64,000 nt of DNA from assembly GCA_965215215.1 (NCBI GenBank), contig OZ244043.1, positions 3,844,001 through 3,908,000 of the forward strand. The letters run 5' to 3'. Under the pieces are notes generated by a model. The model saw only the letters and a list, made by a program, of their open reading frames with translations, searched no databases and had not been told where the DNA came from. Position numbers and translations under genes: made by a program. Positions 59,066-64,000 of the stretch are shown here, in pieces (the stretch's first letter is position 1; each line of letters starts with the position of its first letter). The DNA comes from CALDTK01 sp965215215. Lineage in GTDB: Bacteria > Bacteroidota > Bacteroidia > Chitinophagales > Saprospiraceae.

Positions 59066-59499
59066 GAGGCGGAGGGGTTTTGTTGGCGGGCCGCCAGCGC
59101 GGCGCCGTAGAGCTTCATTTGTTTGACCATCGAGCGTAGCCCGTTGGAGCGGGTGGGGGAGAGATGCTCGTGGAGTCCGATCCGATCGACGAAGCCGAGT
59201 TCGGCCGCCGCGATCTCCCCGGCGGGCTGGTCGTTGAGCACCCGGACCATCAGGCTTACCAGACCCTTGGTGATGATGGCGTCGGAGTCGGCCGTAAAGT
59301 GCACCTGGTCACCCTGCGGTTTGGCGTGCAACCAAACCTGACTCTGGCAACCCCTTATCGTGTGTTCGTCGTCTTTGTAGGCCTCGTCGATGAGGGGCAG
59401 GGACTTTCCGAGCTCGATGATGTGCTCGTACTTGTCCATCCAGTCGTCGAAGAGTTCGAACTCCTCGATGATCTCTCGTTCGCGTTCCTGGATCGTCAT
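59062..59499 (-). CDS. sufE: Cysteine desulfuration protein SufE
   Basis: This 145-residue sulfur acceptor has the persulfide Cys51 in IRGCQSQVWL. It takes sulfur from SufS and passes it to the SufBCD scaffold. It overlaps both sufS and the DUF59 gene by 4 bp (ATGA-type), indicating coupled translation. Confidence 0.95.
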   Translation of the reverse strand: MTIQEREREIIEEFELFDDWMDKYEHIIELGKSLPLIDEAYKDDEHTIRGCQSQVWLHAKPQGDQVHFTADSDAIITKGLVSLMVRVLNDQPAGEIAAAELGFVDRIGLHEHLSPTRSNGLRSMVKQMKLYGAALAARQQNPSAS

Positions 59500-60740
59500 C
59501 GCAGCATGCGGACTGCCCGCTCGGTGGCGGAGGTGAGTCGATCGATGTCTTCGAACGTATTGTAAAACGCGATGCTAGCCCGCACGGTGCCCGGGATGCC
59601 GTAGCGTTCCATAAGCGGCTGGCAGCAGTGATGACCGGTACGCACGGCCACCCCCTGCTTGTCGAGCAGCGTACCTACGTCGTAAGGGTGGGTACCTGCT
59701 ACCAGAAAGCTGAGCACCGAGTGCTTTTCCTCGGCAGTACCTACCGCGCGTAGCCCGTCTATCTGGGTCATGCGTTCCGTCATGTAGGCCAGCAGCTCAC
59801 TTTCGTACCGCTCAACGGAGCTAACGTCGAGCTGATCGAGGTAATCGATAGCGGCTCCGAGCCCGACCGCCCCCGCGATGTTCGGCGTACCGGCCTCGAA
59901 GCGGAAAGGGACGGTGTTGAAGGTCGTTTTCTCGAAAGAGACCTGGTCGATCATCTCCCCCCCGCCCTGGTAGGGGGGCATCGATTCGAGTACGTCGAGC
60001 TTGCCCCAGAGCACACCCTGGCCGGTCGGACCGCACATTTTGTGGCCGCTGAAGGTGTAGAAATCACAACCTAGCGCCTGTACGTCTACCTGCCCGTGTG
60101 GGGCAGCCTGTGCTCCGTCGACGAGTACCGCCGCGCCGACCTCGTGCGCCAGCCGTGCGATCTCTCGAACCGGGTTCACGGTACCGAGCGAGTTGCTTAC
60201 GTGCACCACGCTAACGAAGACCGTACGCGCGTTGAGTAGCTCGCGGTACCCGCCCATGTCGAGCGTCCCCGCTTCGGTCACCGGGATCACGCGAATCTTC
60301 GCCCCGGTGCGCTCGGCGATCAGCTGCCAGGGGACGATGTTGCTGTGGTGTTCCATCGCGGAGAGGACGATCTCGTCTCCCTCCCGGAAGCGCTGCCCGT
60401 AGCTCGCCGCCACGAGGTTGATGCCTTCGGTACAGCCGCGTACCCAAATGATTTCGTGCTCGCTGGCCGCGTTAATGAAGCGAGCCACTTTGCCCCGCGC
60501 CCGCTCGAACGCTTCGGTGGCGCGCTGCGAGAGGGCGTACACGCCGCGGTGCACGTTGGCGTGGTTCTCTTCGTAATAGCCATCGATCGCGTCGATGACT
60601 TGCCGTGGCTTCTGGGAGCTGGCCGCGGAGTCGAGGAATACGAGGGGCTCGCCGTTCATCTCGGTGGAGAGAATCGGGAAGTCCGCGCGCACGCGTTCGA
60701 TGGGGAAGGTGGTCGTATCGGCGACAGCGACGGTACTCAT
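59496..60740 (-). CDS. sufS: Cysteine desulfurase SufS
   Basis: This 414-residue PLP enzyme supplies sulfur from cysteine. The PLP lysine is in FSGHKMCGPTG, the catalytic Cys in RTGHHCCQP, and FLDSAASSQKP and HHSNIVPWQ are typical of group II desulfurases. The order sufD-sufS-sufE with 4-bp overlaps is a standard Bacteroidota SUF arrangement. Confidence 0.96.
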   Translation of the reverse strand: MSTVAVADTTTFPIERVRADFPILSTEMNGEPLVFLDSAASSQKPRQVIDAIDGYYEENHANVHRGVYALSQRATEAFERARGKVARFINAASEHEIIWVRGCTEGINLVAASYGQRFREGDEIVLSAMEHHSNIVPWQLIAERTGAKIRVIPVTEAGTLDMGGYRELLNARTVFVSVVHVSNSLGTVNPVREIARLAHEVGAAVLVDGAQAAPHGQVDVQALGCDFYTFSGHKMCGPTGQGVLWGKLDVLESMPPYQGGGEMIDQVSFEKTTFNTVPFRFEAGTPNIAGAVGLGAAIDYLDQLDVSSVERYESELLAYMTERMTQIDGLRAVGTAEEKHSVLSFLVAGTHPYDVGTLLDKQGVAVRTGHHCCQPLMERYGIPGTVRASIAFYNTFEDIDRLTSATERAVRMLR

Positions 60741-62095
60741 GAGGCTACGGCTTTAAACTTCGTTTGGAGTAGCTCCTCGACGTGGGCGCGCAGTGCCTCC
60801 TCCTCGATCTTCTCCAATACCTCGAGCAGGAAGCCGCGCTGAAGCAGCTCGATCGCCTGTGCTTCCGGTAGCCCGCGGGCCCGGAGGTAGAAAAGGGGCT
60901 CCGTGTCGAGTTGCCCGATCGTGGCGCCGTGCGAGCACTTCACGTCATCGGCGAAGATCTCGAGCTGCGGCTTAGCGTTAGCCTCGGCTTTGTCGCCGAT
61001 GACGAGGTTGTCGTTTTGCTGAAAAGCGTTCGTCTTCTGTGCGTCGGGACGCACCATCACCTTGCCGTTGAAGCTCGTTACGGCGCCCCCGGTCACGATG
61101 CCTTTGTAAAGCTCGTGGCTCTCCCCGTGCGGGAAGGCGTGGTCGATGAAGGTCTGGTTGTCGTAGCGTTGCTGTCCGCCCGCCAAGAAGAGGCCATTGA
61201 GGTTGGTTTCGAGTCCAGCGGCTTTGTGCTCCACGTTGAGGTTGTGGCGTACTTGCTGGCCGCCGAGGTCGACCTGCAGGTGGTCGAAATTGCTGCCGCC
61301 CTGTTGCTCGGCGGCCGTGTGGCCGACAAACAGATCGGTCTCCCGCTCGGCCTGCACCGAGCGGTACCGCAGGTGGGCGTTGCTACCGAGGCCGGCGCGC
61401 ACCACGTGGTTGCGAAAAACGGCTTCACCCTCGGCGAGGGTACCGAAGGTCTCGATTACGGTCAGTTCCGCGCCCGAAGGAAGCATCACGAACACCTGAC
61501 CCGCGAGCATGCGACGCTCCGTCGACCGCGTAGCGAGGTGGTGGATGTGTACCGGCTGCTCGATACGGGTGCCACGACCCGCACCGAGGTACAGGCTGTG
61601 CTTGGCGAAAGCGGCGTTGACGGCCACGAAAGCGTTACTCGATTCGGCGTGGAGCTCGGCCACGGTACGATCGAGCCAGTAGGCGTGCGGTTCGGTCTCG
61701 AGATACTCCTCGAGGGTACCTACGGTTAGCCCGGGTACATCGTCGCTCAGCTCCGGTCGGAACTCGCCGTCGATGGTAACGAGGAAGTACCCACCCAACT
61801 TGGATGCGCGAAGCTTCTCGAGCGATACCTCGGGGGTGTTAACCTGGTTGAGCCGCCAATCGGCATTTAGGGCCCGGGTAAAATCGCTGTAGCGCCAGTC
61901 CTCGTCGCGACGCGTCGGGAAGGCCACGCCGCTCAAGCGCGCAACGGCTTGCTCGCGGAACTCGAGCAAGCGAGTGGGAGCATCCCGCAGGTCGGTACGC
62001 GCGGCAAAGGCATCGAGCCAGCGCTGGTTGTCGGCAACGGTTGCGCGGGGGGGAGTGCGCGCGGTGGTGGAGTCGGTCACAGTGAGGGTAGGCAT
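60737..62095 (-). CDS. sufD: Fe-S cluster assembly protein SufD
   Basis: The start is the ATG at 62095 (MPTLTVTDS), 10 bp after the sufC stop; an ATG at 62122 would overlap sufC. The 452-residue beta-helix protein has GRGTRIEQPVHIHHLA and the C-terminal CSHGATIGQLD with the conserved Cys/His, then ARGLPEAQAIELLQRGF. It pairs with SufB to form the cluster-building scaffold with SufC. Confidence 0.94.
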   Translation of the reverse strand: MPTLTVTDSTTARTPPRATVADNQRWLDAFAARTDLRDAPTRLLEFREQAVARLSGVAFPTRRDEDWRYSDFTRALNADWRLNQVNTPEVSLEKLRASKLGGYFLVTIDGEFRPELSDDVPGLTVGTLEEYLETEPHAYWLDRTVAELHAESSNAFVAVNAAFAKHSLYLGAGRGTRIEQPVHIHHLATRSTERRMLAGQVFVMLPSGAELTVIETFGTLAEGEAVFRNHVVRAGLGSNAHLRYRSVQAERETDLFVGHTAAEQQGGSNFDHLQVDLGGQQVRHNLNVEHKAAGLETNLNGLFLAGGQQRYDNQTFIDHAFPHGESHELYKGIVTGGAVTSFNGKVMVRPDAQKTNAFQQNDNLVIGDKAEANAKPQLEIFADDVKCSHGATIGQLDTEPLFYLRARGLPEAQAIELLQRGFLLEVLEKIEEEALRAHVEELLQTKFKAVAS

Positions 62096-62105
62096 CGTGG
62101 GGGGC

Positions 62106-62867
<762 letters not shown>

Positions 62868-62904
62868 GGACGGGTAGAAACGTGTAACTAGAAGATAGGG
62901 GCAT

Positions 62905-64000
62905 TTAGCCCACGGAATGCTCGAGACTGATGGCGAGTAGTTTTTTCGCTTCGGCGGCGAACTCCATCGGGAGCTCCGCGAAGACCTCCTTGCAGTAACC
63001 GTTCACGATGGTGTTGAGTGCGTCCTCCTCGGAGAGCCCACGTTGCTTGAGGTAAAACATCTGGTCCTCCCCGATCTTCGACGTGGTGGCCTCGTGCTCC
63101 ACCTGCGCGGATTTATTATCGATCTCGAGGTAGGGGAAGGTGTGCGCACCGCACTTGTCGCCCATCAGGAGACTGTCGCACTGACTGAAGTTGCGAGCGT
63201 CCTCCGCTTTCGCTAAAACTTTAACTAGGCCGCGGTACGTGTTTTGGCTCCGGCCGGCGCTGATCCCCTTCGAGATGATCGTGGAGCGGGTGTGCTTGCC
63301 GATGTGTACCATCTTGGTGCCGGTGTCCGCCTGCTGCGCGTTGTTCGTCACGGCCACCGAGTAAAACTCGCCGACCGAGTAGTCCCCCTTGAGCACACAG
63401 CTCGGGTACTTCCAGGTGATCGCGGAGCCCGTCTCGACTTGCGTCCACGAGATCTTGGATTTGTAGCCGTCGCACAGACCACGCTTGGTGACGAAGTTGT
63501 AAATCCCGCCCTTGCCGTCCTTATCGCCGGGGTACCAGTTCTGTACGGTCGAGTACTTGATCTCGGCGCGCTCGTGCGCTACGAGTTCTACGATGGCGGC
63601 GTGGAGCTGATTTTCGTCGCGCTTGGGAGCGGTGCAGCCTTCCAGGTAACTGACGTAGCTACCGGGCTCGGCGATGATGAGCGTCCGCTCGAATTGGCCG
63701 GTGTTTTCCGCGTTGATTCGAAAATAGGTGCTCAATTCCATCGGGCACCGCGTGCCCTCCGGGATGTAGACGAAGCTCCCGTCCGAGAACACCGCCGAGT
63801 TGAGTGCCGCGTAGTAGTTATCCTTGGTGGGGATCACCGTACCGATGTACTTGCGTACGAGCTCCGGGTGCTCGCGTACCGCCTCGGAGAAGCTGCAGAA
63901 AATGATCCCGAGCTCGCCGAGTCGCTTTTTGTAGGTAGTCGTTACCGAAACGGAATCGATTACCGCATCTACCGCCACGCCGGCGAGCACCTTCTGTTCG
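62905..64000 (-). CDS. sufB: Fe-S cluster assembly protein SufB (5' end beyond window)
   Basis: The frame is open to the window edge (EQKVLAGVAVDAVIDSVSV). The first roughly 110 codons of a normal 470-480-residue SufB are therefore missing. Visible features are GIIFCSFSEAV, YIPEGTRCPMELSTYFRIN, EGCTAPKRDENQLHAA, the beta-helix, and the C-terminal HEATTSKIGEDQMFYLKQRG that sits at the SufB-SufD interface. It is probably at or near the start of the suf operon. A dispersed-motif copy (63206-63219) encodes VLAKAED. Confidence 0.95.
   Translation of the reverse strand, partial: EQKVLAGVAVDAVIDSVSVTTTYKKRLGELGIIFCSFSEAVREHPELVRKYIGTVIPTKDNYYAALNSAVFSDGSFVYIPEGTRCPMELSTYFRINAENTGQFERTLIIAEPGSYVSYLEGCTAPKRDENQLHAAIVELVAHERAEIKYSTVQNWYPGDKDGKGGIYNFVTKRGLCDGYKSKISWTQVETGSAITWKYPSCVLKGDYSVGEFYSVAVTNNAQQADTGTKMVHIGKHTRSTIISKGISAGRSQNTYRGLVKVLAKAEDARNFSQCDSLLMGDKCGAHTFPYLEIDNKSAQVEHEATTSKIGEDQMFYLKQRGLSEEDALNTIVNGYCKEVFAELPMEFAAEAKKLLAISLEHSVG

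Overview
The window is a gene-dense, high-GC (estimated above 60% by eye) chromosomal segment of a free-living member of the Bacteroidota. The evidence is a gliding-motility/type IX secretion (T9SS) cluster with a CHU_C-type sorting domain and PorP/SprF, lipoproteins and DUF families typical of this phylum (DUF1573, DUF4296, DUF4369-like), few Shine-Dalgarno sequences, and -7 boxes of the TAnnTTTG type. The GC content and gene content suggest a Saprospiria/Lewinella-like lineage, but that placement is inference. I see no prophage, insertion sequence, CRISPR array, rRNA or plasmid function. This is core chromosome with a few unusual pieces.

Layout. 1-3.5 kb: truncated nucleoside transporter, uridine kinase, a small membrane protein and a RecD/Pif1-like helicase. 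3.5-8.1 kb: tRNA m6A methyltransferase, a glycosyltransferase with no ordinary start codon, then a tight mqnE - histidine phosphatase - mqnA operon of the futalosine menaquinone route. 8.1-12.2 kb: msrA, a GH15 glucoamylase-like enzyme, a DUF1573 lipoprotein with its own promoter and terminator, and a UbiA-family prenyltransferase that could serve menaquinone. 12.2-20 kb: a T9SS type-B cassette with an Ig-like/CHU_C surface protein, PorP/SprF, a PorE-like TPR/propeller/OmpA protein, and a paralogue of that protein carrying SPOR-like repeats in place of OmpA. 20-27.5 kb: tilS, a GH13 lipoprotein, argS, a thioredoxin-fold protein and an SDR. 27.6-31.3 kb: groES-groL and a secG operon. 31.3-38.7 kb: ilvE, an FeS photolyase with an SRPBCC partner, a large secreted coiled-coil protein, and pyrR-pyrB. 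38.7-46.1 kb: glnS, coaD, an NTF2-like protein with eight helix-hairpin-helix repeats, and pruA. 46.1-58.2 kb: a secreted clan-A-like glycoside hydrolase, Nudix, rhomboid, rlmH, a SWIM protein, sixA, DUF4296, a PhoB/PhoR-like two-component pair, an ABC-F ATPase, dapB and an EEP nuclease. 58.2-64 kb: the operon sufB-C-D-S-E-DUF59-rrf2 (leftward; sufB runs off the window end), which finishes inside a tRNA-Arg(CCU) gene.

The strongest non-gene signal is a dispersed 13-14 bp motif, GTTTT(A/G)GCGNAAGC or GTTTTGCGRAAGC. I count 22 copies on both strands, mostly inside genes and in several reading frames, plus one inverted intergenic pair around a hairpin. Genes are tightly packed. Start/stop overlaps of the ATGA, TTGA, TAATG and TAGTG types are common, and GTG or TTG starts are frequent. 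No gene-free stretch exceeds about 280 bp; the longest are 29567-29845, 3277-3540 and 44219-44454.
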